This document shows, one piece after another, positions 1 to 10,600 of a stretch of 64,000 bases of DNA (positions are counted from its first letter, which is position 1; every line of letters starts with the position of its first letter). Below the pieces are notes generated by a model. The model made no database searches. It was not told the origin of the DNA and was given only the letters and a program-made list of their open reading frames with translations. Origin of the DNA: Dallia pectoralis (taxonomy: Eukaryota > Chordata > Actinopteri > Esociformes > Umbridae); the NCBI GenBank assembly GCA_029465975.1, contig CM055757.1, forward strand, positions 6,603,366 through 6,667,365. The letters are read 5' to 3'. Both the position numbers and the translations under genes were made by a program.

Positions 1-3000
1 CGTGGCCGGGAAGATGCGCGTGACGACCCAGCTGTTGAACACGGAGCTGACGGAGCGCCTGTTCTCCATGGCGCACGCCGTGGCTCTGGACCTGGCCGCT
101 ATGAACATTCAGAGAGGCAGGGATCATGGGGTTCCTCCGTACAACGACTATCGTACGTTCTGCAACCTGACGTCGGCGCAGAGCTTCGACGACCTCAGAA
201 ACGAGATCAAGAACCCCCAAGTGCGGGAGAAACTGCAGAGGTACATTGCAGACACGCTCAAACGCACGTCCGGTTCTGTTTGATGTGTGGCTGACTGTGG
301 CTGTCTGTGGCTGTCTGTGGCTGTCTGTGGCTGTCTGTGGCTGTCTGTGGCTGTCTGTGGCTGTCTGTGGCTGTCTGTGGCTGTCTGTGGCTGACTGTGG
401 CTGACGGTGGCTGTCTGTGGCTGTCTGTGGCTGACGGTGGCTGTCTGTGGCTGTCTGTGGCTGACTGTGGCTGTCTGTGGCTGACTGTGGCTGACTGTGG
501 CTGTCTGTGGCTGTCTGTGGCTGACTGTGGCTGACTGTGGCTGACGGTGGCTGACGGTGGCTGTCTATGGCTGTCTGTGGCTGACGGTGGCTGTCTGTGG
601 CTGACTATGGCTGTCTGTGGCTGACGGTGGCTGTCTATGGCTGTCTGTGGCTGTCTGTGGCTGACTGTGGCTGACGGTGGCTGACGGTGGCTGTCTGAGG
701 CTGTCTGTGGCTGTCTGTGGCTGTCTATGGCTGTCTATGGCTGACTGTGCCTGTCTGTGGCTGACTGTGGCTGACTGTGGCTGACTGTGGCTGACTGTGG
801 CTGTCTGTGGCTGTCTGTGGCTGACTGTGGCTGTCTGTGGCTGACTGTGGCTGACTGTGGCTGTCTGTGGCTGTCTGTGGCTGACTGTGGCTGTCTGTGG
901 CTGACGGTGGCTGTCTGAGGCTGTCTGTGGCTGACGGTGGCTGTCTATGGCTGTCTGTGGCTGACGGTGGCTGTCTGTGGCTGTCTGTGGCTGTCTGTGG
1001 CTGACTATGGCTGTCTGTGGCTGACGGTGGCTGTCTGTGGCTGACGGTGGCTGTCTGTGGCTGACGGTGGCTGTCTGTGGCTGTCTGAGGCTGTCTGTGG
1101 CTGACGGTGGCTGTCTATGGCTGTCTGTGGCTGACGGTGGCTGTCTGTGGCTGTCTGTGGCTATGGCTGTCGGTGACTGTCTGTTCCTCTCTCCAGGCTG
1201 TACGGCACTCCGCTGAATATTGACCTGTTCCCTGCTCTGATGTCTGAGGAGCTGGTCCCTGGGAGCCGGGTCGGACCCACCCTCATGTGTCTGCTGGCTG
1301 CCCAGTTCAAACGTCTAAGAGACGGGGACAGGTGAGCTTACATCTCCACAGCTACTTGTTTAATACCGATTCACTTTGCTCAACACTATCAGGAGATTTA
1401 TTAAGAGAACGACAGGGCAGGAGAGAGTGAGAGAAATTGTACAGTATTCCTTTATATTCTTCAATCCTCTCTGACCCTCTCCTCCTTGGTTCTGGTACCA
1501 GGTTCTGGTATGAGAATCCAGGTGTGTTCACCCCGGCCCAGCTGACCCAGGTGAAGCAGGCGTCTCTGACCAGGGTGCTCTGTGACAACGGGGACAACAT
1601 CACCCGGATCCAGCAGGACGTGTTCAACGTGGCGCAGCTTCCTCATGGTTACGGCAGCTGTGACGACGTTCCCCACATAGACCTGCGCATGTGGCAAGAC
1701 TGCTGCGAAGGTGGGAGAACTCTGGGGACGTGGGAGAACTCTGGGGACGTGGGAGAACTCTGGGAACGTGGGAGAACTCTGGGAACGTGGGAGAACTCTG
1801 GGAACGTGGGAGAACTCTGGGAACGTGGGAGAACTCTGGGAACGTGGGAGAACTCTGGGAACGTGGGAGAACTCTGGGAACGTGGGAGAACTCTGGGAAC
1901 GTGGGAGAACTTTGGGAATGTGGGAGAACTTTGGGAACGATCGACGCTTCCCTTTTTCGAATGGCTCTGTTTAAAATGCACAAGTCAGGCTTATGTGTCC
2001 GCAGGCCAACGATGGCTCATTGGATCGTCCGAGTCGGTCAACGGTTTATTATTTATTTCTGCTCACAGCCAGGCGTCCGTGTGTTGGTGTAGATTACATC
2101 CCAGAAAAAACCGACTAACCTACAGTCTAGGAATCCGTGCTGTAAAATGAAAAGCACAGATAAATAATTCAAACTAAGTTCGGCACTGTCTACACTCATA
2201 AATAGCATGAACATGTTTTCTTAGCGGCTAGAATTTAGTTTTTCTTGCGAGCGTTGAGAACTTCTAATACACACAGCTCTGGTAAAACAAGAAATTCTAC
2301 TAACTCTAAAATTTACTGCGTTTAGTGAAGTGTTTAAGGCCGATTCTTGTTTCAGCGGAGCTTTGCTACTATTGGTTTGACTTGGTCGTGGATTCGGGCT
2401 AATGCTAATACGCTAACAACTTTTTGTCTAATTTATCTGTTTAAGTGTCTCTGTAATCCGAAAACAGTGCAATACCTACCTATCGATTGGCTTTAAAGTA
2501 CATTGGTAATCTACGGGAAATCTCTCGAGCCTGGCTATATTGATACTGCGATCGCTATGCAGTTTTCTTGAGTTGAGTTACGGCTTGTAAATCTTCCCTA
2601 AACCTCCTCTTTATATCTATTTTGAACGATTTACTGTGTTTGCCAAGGATAAAAAATAGAGCTACCCAGACTGTTAGGTACATAGGCCTAGACGGAACCG
2701 CCGTTCTGTTGCTGTCCCTCTGCAGCGCGGTGGAATGAGCAGGAGAAGAATATCTTGAGCTTGTGGGAGAGGGGAGTCTTGGCAACCATACTTGGAGATC
2801 AGCTGGTTCAAAGCACTGATGAAAGTGCAGCTGAAGTGGTGCGTTCGCCCCCCTCCGCTACCACCGCACACTGAGCCGAATTGCGAAAGAGAAAACCGTC
2901 AGCAAAGGAGATCACACTAGATTTTCGGAGACGTCTCACCGTCTACCCGGTCCCCCCCCCCCCCGCCGCGATTGACTCGCACAATACCACCCCGAAACCA

Positions 3001-4700
3001 GATAATACTATCTAGCGCTTTATTCTTCGACGTAATCGTTAACAGAACCCTGTTTGTTTATTTCCAGCGGCTCTCTAGTGGATCTACATCCTGTTGTGCA
3101 ACAGATTTGTTTTGTTTTTTCCTTCACTAATCGTACACAATTGGTCTACGCCCCTCTCTGCATTGCTTCTCATTAATTGGGCGTTTCCTGACTCCGGCTG
3201 GTTTTCTGTGCCACTCAGACTGCCGGACTAAGGGTCAGTTCAACGCCCTGTCCTACCACTTCAGAGGACGCAGGTCGGTGGACCAGAGCTCCGCAGAGGA
3301 GAAGCCTGCCGACGGTATCCATGGCAACAGCAGGTAGCAACCAGCGCGCTAGTTCGATGATCATTCGCCCACCACACCACGTTCGTCGAATGTGACAACC
3401 GCTCCGCGTCAGTTGTCGAGTTAAACCATCGTAAATAAGGAAATGCAAGACCGATGATTTGTTGTGATGTTTTCTTATATTCCAGTCCAGCGACAGGCCC
3501 TCCTGAAAACATCGCCAATGTCACGCTCGCCTCGCAACAAAACACAGAGACCACATTGAATGACTTCCAGGACTTTGTAGTAGATATGCAGAAGACTATC
3601 AAAAGTTTACGAAAGCAGGTAAGAACATTAGACGGCACACACACACACTGCCTAAATGTACACCAGACATGTTCAGCCATTGTGCCTACTGGTAGATGTA
3701 CCGCAGAAAACATTGTGTTGTCGTGACTGCCCTTATTTGTCTGTATTGAGTGTGGCCCAGATGACTTGGATTTGTGGCCTGTGGTTAGAGTAGCATGTAG
3801 CCATGTTTCACGCTGGGGTGGGATAAAGGACATTATGGCGTCCTTTAATGGTCTGCGGTACTGACGATCCAAACCCAGACAGGCCCCTGTATCTCAGGCC
3901 CCCTCGGGGCCAAACTGGTCACCTCTCTACAAGCATTTTGCCAGAACCACTCGTGTCCCCGTCTGTGCAGATCAAAAGGCTTGAGGCTCGCCTTAGCGAG
4001 ACGGACTGCACTGACGCGGAAGGTCGCGTACGATCAGATGGCGAGATGTGGAAGAAGGATCCGTGTTCTACGTGCGAGTGCAAAGTATGTAACCGTCCCC
4101 CCCCACACACACACACACACACACACACACGCGCACACACACACAAACACACGTCCATACAGAACAGTACAGACCGCCCACAGATTTGCCCAGATTGTTT
4201 ACTCACCTTACAGATTCTCCTTTCTGAGTGTACCAGATACTTCCTTCTCACGTTCACGCCCAGCTTATTGGGTCTATCTCCCATGAGGGGATTCAGGATG
4301 CCAGGAAGCAGGCGAGCTGATCCGATTGCCGGTCCCGTCTGGGTCCACCTGTCCCATTGTGTTTGTGTGTGGCTGCCTGGCGTCGTTAACCCCTTCTGTC
4401 TCCCGTCTGGCAGCAGCGCCGGTGATTTGGCACCACTGGTCCCTGTTCTGTGTGTCACTTTTCTGCCTGACCGGCTCTTTTCTCCGCCCGGTCTCCACAA
4501 CTACCGTGGCTCCCCGTTTCAAATGTTGGCAGCGAGGGAAGGTTTCTCGTGCCAAGCCTGACACTCCTCCCCCTTCTCCCCTTCTCCCCACCTCCCAGGA
4601 GGCCCAGGTGACGTGCTTTGTGGAGTCATGCCCGCCGGCGGAGTGCCAGAGACCCGTGAAGCTAAAAGGAGCGTGCTGCCCTGTGTGTCTCCACCAGTAA
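1..4700 (+). CDS. pxdn: Peroxidasin, 3' part of gene (7 coding exons, C-terminal 348 codons)
   Basis: Secreted heme peroxidase; in the known family it makes hypobromous acid that forms sulfilimine cross-links in basement-membrane collagen IV. Exons: 1-240 (partial, frame from base 2), 1197-1331, 1502-1710, 3219-3333, 3486-3618, 3971-4084, 4599-4700, stop TAA at 4698-4700. All junctions are GT-AG and the phases agree (1047 coding bases from base 2). Exon 1 carries the family signature NIQRGRDHGVPPYNDY; the next two encode LYGTPLNIDLFPAL and RFWYENPGVFTPAQLTQ, then QDCCE and DCRTKGQFNALSYHFRGRR. Exon 5 (LNDFQDFVVDMQKTIKSLRK) and the start of exon 6 look like a short coiled coil. Exons 6-7 form a von Willebrand C domain with paired cysteines (CSTCECK; CPPAEC; GACCPVC). 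The N-terminal LRR, Ig domains and most of the peroxidase domain lie left of the window. Peroxidasin-like (PXDNL) is the main alternative, but the VWC and coiled coil fit pxdn well. Confidence 0.95.
241..1196 (+). repeat. Intron made almost wholly of a 10-bp minisatellite
   Basis: From 291 to 1160 the sequence is 87 back-to-back 10-bp units of CTGTCTGTGG with variants CTGACTGTGG, CTGACGGTGG, CTGTCTATGG and CTGTCTGAGG. Register is kept throughout with no indels. The array occupies nearly the whole peroxidasin intron between exons ending at 240 and starting at 1197; only about 50 bases next to the donor and about 36 next to the acceptor are free of it. Open reading frames inside it come from the repeat, not from genes. 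Confidence 0.97.
1711..1939 (+). repeat. 19-bp minisatellite starting at a splice donor
   Basis: Twelve units of GTGGGAGAACTCTGGGAAC (19 bp; the first two read GGGGAC at the end, the last ones AACTTTGGGAA). The first base of unit 1 is the G of the GT donor that follows peroxidasin exon 3 (exon ends 1710), so every unit repeats a donor-like GTGGGA. It is intronic; the long ORFs over it on both strands are repeat artefacts. Confidence 0.96.
1940..3218 (+). other. Remainder of peroxidasin intron, no gene seen
   Basis: Unique-looking AT-rich intron sequence with a run of 13 C at 2952-2964. It ends at the CCACTCAG acceptor before exon 4. I see no coding exon in it. Confidence 0.6.
4104..4155 (+). 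repeat. CA microsatellite in peroxidasin intron
   Basis: An (AC)n tract with a few interruptions (GCGC, AAAC), directly after the donor of the exon ending at 4084. Confidence 0.9.
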
Positions 4701-6552
4701 GACAGAGCGGCCGGCGTCCACCGGACCCAGACAGGGAGCCTGGTTTCCGGGTAGTCACCAGCATGCATAACCCCTCAGGGACCCCATGACCTAGTGTCTG
4801 ACGAACACACACACCAAGGGAGAGACCCTGGAGGTGCACTCGTCTCAGACACCTGCACCCAATTGCCTCATTTTTGTATTTTTTTGTATTTTTACAAAAA
4901 TCGTATATATATATATATATAAGTATATATATTTTTTCCCATTTTCATTGTCATGTCCCCGTGGCCAACCAAATGGCTGAGGCGTGGTTTCAAATAGATC
5001 TTCTTTCTCCCGGAAGAATTGATGGATTAATAAATGGATGAACTCCCTCGGTCGGAGGCTGACAAACAGGGCCTTTAACGGAGGCCTTTGATCCGTTACC
5101 CGAGTACTGCAATGGAAGGACAAACAAAATGGCTGACACACGTGTGTGTCGAGGGGAGGGGGGACTGGCACTGCGGTTGGGCAGGAACGGGATGGAGCTC
5201 AACCGTGGATCTCTCATAAAGCTTTCTCAGGTTAGAGAGGCGGAAAAAAATGGTGCTATGTTTCCCCGACGTCTAAACGAATTCGTCATTAAATGCAAGC
5301 CTTGAAAGTATTGTTGTTTTTTTTTTACAATATACGCGAAGCAACGTATATATACTCATTATGCGCCTTTTAGTCTTAAAATTTCACATTTGAGAGAACG
5401 TTTTTTCAATTCACTCTGAAAGACAATTCATGTAAGAAGTCACGTCCGCTTTTACTAAATGTTTCTGGTGCTTTAGGCCATTACATGAATATGTACTTCA
5501 CCTTTTTTTGTGTCGTCTGCTTGCATATGAAGATAATGTGAAGCCCCGCAAAAACCCGTTGTAATACGCTGGTTCTACTGGTTATTAGCCTGGTAACACA
5601 TTTTGCACCCATGATGACCGTTGGTAAACTAAACAACATCTAGTATTTTGGAGATTCTCGCTCGTCTGCCCAATGCCATTTCCGCACCTAGACCAACTCG
5701 AGGGGATGTAGTTAAGAGCTGGTACTTGTGGTTGGGGTGAGGGTGAGGGGGCGTACCCATTTGACCCAACACTCTGCATAGAAAGGCATAATACGTCTTT
5801 CCGCACACTCCATGTTGTAAAATCATTGTACGGCCATGTTGTTACCACTGTAGAGATCTAGTTGTTCTGCCCCCCACCCACTACAGTGTTTTTAGTGTTT
5901 GGCCACTCCCTCAGTGCCAACTTCTAACCAATCACAGCAGTATTGCCAGTCTTACCCCTAGTGTCCCCAACTAGCGCTCATTAACCCTGCGCCAACCTAT
6001 AGTCTCTCTCACACACACACACACACACTTGAGACACAGACGGACTGCAGATTTAGGTAACAACTGATCTGAGGGCCTTGGAGACGTCTTTATGAAACTC
6101 ACTCGTCCACATGACTCCCTTTCTCATTCGCAGGCACTCATACAGACTTATTTTCTCAGCAGTGTTTTTTGGGGGGGAGTTTGTACCTCATACCAGTAGT
6201 TTTTTTTCCTGTGAGTGTCTCTTTAATGTTTATCAGAGGTGAAAAACCTTCCCTGGCTCTCTCTCATCTCTGAGGTTTGTGGCCGACGATTGGGGTGAAT
6301 GTGGGGTGACGTCATTTTGAGTGGGTGTGAGAGGCCAACATTTCGATCCAATGAAAGCCAGATTGGGAGGAGAGGGCAACAGAGGGGAACGGGACATGGC
6401 GTCAATCATGTATCTGGCACTGATTTGTTTCTGGAGTCTCCCTTATTGTTTGGAATCAGCCAGCAGTGTGTCACATTGCTGCGCAGACACACACACACAC
6501 ACCAGGCCAAACACCACATTTACACTGTCCACACACTACTTGACTCAAGTCA

Positions 6553-6589
<37 letters not shown>

Positions 6590-7103
6590 CTGGTGCTCAG
6601 GCATGTGTCATTAATCACATATACAGTGTTGTATTTGTGTTACCACATGGATATATGCCCTGTATGTGACAGTCATACAGCTTCATCTCCTTCAGTGTTC
6701 AACTTCCCCCTCATTTCCTCTGCAGTACCTTCTCTCTGTGTGCGTGTGCGTGTGTGTGTGTGTGTGCGCGCTGTATACGTATAGTACGTGTATGTGAACA
6801 CACGCACGAGGTTTGAATTCCATTGCACTGTGACCTCACTTCCTCTTCATCGCCGGCTGTCATTGTGTCTTCAGCAACGTTCTACAGAGCGTTTCTTTTT
6901 AGCCCTCTTCGTCGTAGTCTTCACCTTTCTTCCCCGAGCTCCCGCTGTCAACAGAATGCACTGCTCCGCAAGACTGACCAATGATTCTCTCACGCTGTCT
7001 GTTCCAAAGTGAACGGTCAAAGTGAATACCTATCTGACAATTGTATTGTAAGTTTGCCAAAGAGTTGTTTGCACTGTAATGTATGCCTCTCAACAACAAT
7101 AAA
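4701..7103 (+). other. pxdn: Peroxidasin 3' UTR
   Basis: Non-coding sequence after the TAA at 4698-4700, with no further exon evident. It contains an AT tract at 4904-4930, CA/GT tracts at about 6009-6030, 6487-6502, 6557-6588 and 6739-6766, and a possible early signal AATAAA at 5029-5034. A canonical AATAAA at 7098-7103, followed by a GT/T-rich stretch (GTTGTGTCTTATTT), is the most likely cleavage site. The UTR extent is inferred; no transcript is available here. Confidence 0.6.
7098..7103 (+). terminator. Likely polyadenylation signal of peroxidasin
   Basis: AATAAA followed about 20 bases later by a GT-rich element, on the gene's own strand and with no competing downstream gene on that strand for 17 kb. 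Confidence 0.55.
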
Positions 7104-8548
7104 AAATAGGCCACATATACCAGCGTTGTGTCTTATTTATATCCAAGTGCACTCACTGACAAAACTGCCTCTTGTTTGAACAAAGTATGCCGTAGTCTAT
7201 GTAGAGTTAAAACGGCCTGAGACAGAATTTAGGCAAATATTCAAGCTTACACATTATTTTGTATGTGGTCGTGGGTCATGATCCTTTGTGATCTGGGTTT
7301 TTGGCTTGGAGAACCCAAGGAGTTACGTTGTCATGACAACTCTCTACTCTCTTTGAGATGTCTATCTGTGCTCCCGGAACCCATGCAGATGAGAAGACCA
7401 CGATTCACTGTGCTACTGACCGGGGGAAAGCTTTGTTGAGTTTACCGTCTAGTAAATTGGTCTCTAAAAATTTGCAAAATTCCGTTATTGTTCAAGAGTT
7501 ACAAAACTCCTTTTTGTACTTATAAAAATTCTTCATACAATTGTTATAACCAATTTTAAACGAGGTTATTGAATTCGAAAATGTTTACTAGACAAGCCAC
7601 GGCCGAATGGATTTGTTTAATGTCCATTAAAACAATTTACCAATGAATGCATTCATATTCTAGCACTGCCTTGTTGTTACAGCTTAAGCCCTGGAGCTGT
7701 TTTATGTCTGGCATCTTACAATGGCTTTTGATTGCGAACATAATTACACTTCCTGTCACATCCTTGTGGTTGTTTTTCAGTTGTTTTTCCTCTCTTTGTG
7801 CGGTGCGCAGATGACCTGGTTTCTGTAGGTGAAGTGGTGTTGTGAACAGACCACCGAGCTTCTTAAAGCAAACGGAAGGCGGCTGGTGTTTACTGAATGA
7901 CGTCTCCTCCGTTGATCATCAAAGCGTTAGAATGTGCGTGTCGTCGTCGCCGTCGTCCCACTGAAGCTTTTGATAATGTTTAATTTGTAAGGTATTGAAT
8001 TCTACGAGTGGGATGTTTGATTCAACGACTTATTGTTGATCTTGCAGTGTTCTAAATGTGATTTCTGGATTATGCCCTGGTCCTTAAACGCTGGAAAAAA
8101 AGGTTCTAGTTTAGGACTAGATTACTTTATATTGAACGAGTAATGACCGAAAGACGGTGTGTTGAGCAAACAAGCTATTGTCTTTAAACTAAGCTCACAT
8201 CTTGATGTCCACTCTCTTTGTAAATTATTAATTCGCCCATCGTCCCTCTTCTCTCTGTTTTTGGACTGTTTGCTTCCTGTGGAAGCTCTCATCACAAATT
8301 GGAGATGGAAATTAGATTTCCTGTGACGGACATACGGCCACACAGGACAAGCCTTTATCACCATAACAACATGCGACCTCCGCTCTATAGCCGTCTGGTC
8401 TTGGGGAACGTTCTCAGATGATCCCATCGTCAAGCTTCTGTCCTGGACGCTGATGTCTGAGTGAAACCCCCCGAGTTGACTTTATAGGGGAACGAGCAGC
8501 CATGATGGGTGGAGGGACAGGGTGTGATCATGTGCATGAGTGTGTCAG

Positions 8549-8714
8549 GTTCCCCAGAGCGTCGGGTTCCCCAGAGCGTCGGGTTCCCCCGAGCGTCGGT
8601 TTCCCCGAGCGTCGGGTTCCCCCGAGCGTCGGGTTCCCCCAGAGCGTCGGGTTCCCCAGAGCGTCGGGTTCTCCCGAGCGTCGGGTTCCCCAGAGTGTCG
8701 GGTTCCCCAGAGCC
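8549..8714 (+). repeat. 16-18-bp GC-rich minisatellite
   Basis: About ten units of GTTCCCCAGAGCGTCGG with unit length varying from 16 to 18 bases by gain or loss of a C or A (CCCCCGAG, CCCCAGAG, CCCCCAGAG). It opens ORFs in several frames on both strands; these have no other support. Confidence 0.95.
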
Positions 8715-10456
8715 TGCCACGGCCATGGGCCGTTGTTTTGAAACAGACACACCGGTCTACACAGTTACCCCCTCGCTTCCTCACAAGGTAAGTCTCACTT
8801 TCAATAAATGTCAGAAAGTTAGAGCCGTTTCAGTCCCATTTTAGTGCATTTACCCGAAAAGTAATGGATGCTTTGATTTGGTGGCTGTGGTGTTTGAGAA
8901 AATATGTCACAGAATCCTGTAGTATTGTTCGACATCATGTGAACACAATGTTCTGAGGGAAATCTTCGGTCTGTGGATCTGCTTAAGAAAATTGGAAGGC
9001 TAGCTAGAGAAGACTCCAGGGAGAGAAGCACTTGTATGACAGCACACAATATTTCTTCCAAGCCTAAATGATATTTCCAGCTTTTTGCTGCTCTCTGTAT
9101 TAAAGTCATAGCAATTAAATGTGCGTCTCACACAAGAAGCCAGAGTGCTCCTTGTGACCCCTTCCTTCCTCCCGCCGAAAGATTTTCGGCCACATGCGAA
9201 AATGCCAACTTTCCGTAGTCCGTTAATCTTAATTGCCTAAACAGAACATATCCTGTAAAACCTAACTGCAAAAATGTGTGTTTTTGAACAGGGAGAATGT
9301 TTTGACTTGTTTTGAGAGGGAGGACGTCTCACGAAGTTATTGTCTGCCGTTGGAAAACAACTTAATCTTGTATGAGGAGTGAAAGGACGAGTTGCCCTGG
9401 GTTCCTCTGCAGACTCCAACAGGGCACAGGCTGTGCCAGTAATAATCTCCTGTCTGCCAGGCAGCGCTCCTAATAACCTTTCCTCTCTTAGGCTTGAAAT
9501 GGCCCTGACAGGCTCAGCCGGCAGGAGGGAGACTTCATTACAAAGACGACCTGACATCTCCCTTTCACAGCCCACAGGTGGACATGTCCGTCTGTGGGAC
9601 AGACTCAAAGCATGGTGAAAAATGAACTAGACCATTGATAGTGGAGAAGCAGTGGTTTTGTGGGAACGTTTGTCAGCGAATGAGACTGTGTTGCCCCTGT
9701 TTTAAGACGGCTGCCATCTGTGCTGATTTTGGACCCTTTTTTGGGGTGCTCAAGTGCGCCTAAATTTAATCTCAGCACCCCTAAAAATATATATTTTTTT
9801 AAATATGAAATTAATTAATAGAATTATATCAATTGTTATTGTTTTCTAAATAATCAACATGACACAATCTAAAAAAACAATCCAAATAAACGTTAGCGTC
9901 GTTAGCTATTTGCATTTTACCGACTTCAAGCTAGTCTTTTTGATGGAGTGGCCATGGAATTAATGTTTGCTTCTTTTAGCAAGTCCTATTTTCTAAGGAC
10001 ATCTAGTGAACCGTAATTGGTGGATTTCACCAAATAGGCCAGTGAATGACTGTCCCGACTACGGGCATAGTAACTGGCATTTATTCCATACAGAGAGATG
10101 ATGTCCAGAAGGGCTATTCTAGCTGTCTAGCTGCCTCATATGCACAGACAATTTTTCATGGAAACGTCTGCCTGCCTTCCCAGCCAACTAGCGAGACAGA
10201 AACACAACATAACGTGCCTCTAGCACTATAGACTGTCGTCCTCCTGCCCTGTTTTTTGTGCGTCTTAAAATGTGTATTCTAACGCAGCAGCTAGTGGTCA
10301 GAAAAAAATCCTCGTGTGTGTAAACAGACCTGGCGAATAAACCTGATTCTGATGTCTCAGAATGAGAACATTCTTTCCAGAAATGTTTTCTCTTTAGGAT
10401 TGGTCTGGAACTAGGGCCAAGTTCTACAATTAGGCCATGCAGATCTTGTCCATCTG

Positions 10457-10600
10457 GTTTGTGCGTGTGTGCGTGTGCGTGTGTGTTAGAGAAGTCACCC
10501 CCTACCCCTTTAGCCAATTATTTTCTTTTTCTCTTGTTAGGTCTCACACTGTTGTTTCTGCCTCACACACACGCACACACACACACACACAGGCACCCGT
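10457..10600 (+). repeat. GT and CA microsatellites
   Basis: Short GT-rich tract at about 10459-10487 and CA tract at about 10563-10591, with more ACACAC at 10608-10618. Confidence 0.85.

Noticed and set aside
307..534. Open frame of 75 codons (AVCGCLWLS repeats)
   Set aside because: It is the 10-bp minisatellite read in one frame inside a peroxidasin intron.
1624..2150. Several overlapping ORFs on both strands with SSPTFPEFSHVPRVLP or GTWENSGNVGELW repeats
   Set aside because: They arise from the 19-bp intronic minisatellite. Only the part of the + frame up to 1710 is a real exon.
8430..8844. Proline/serine-rich ORFs in five frames
   Set aside because: All are produced by the 16-18-bp minisatellite; no start context or homology supports them.
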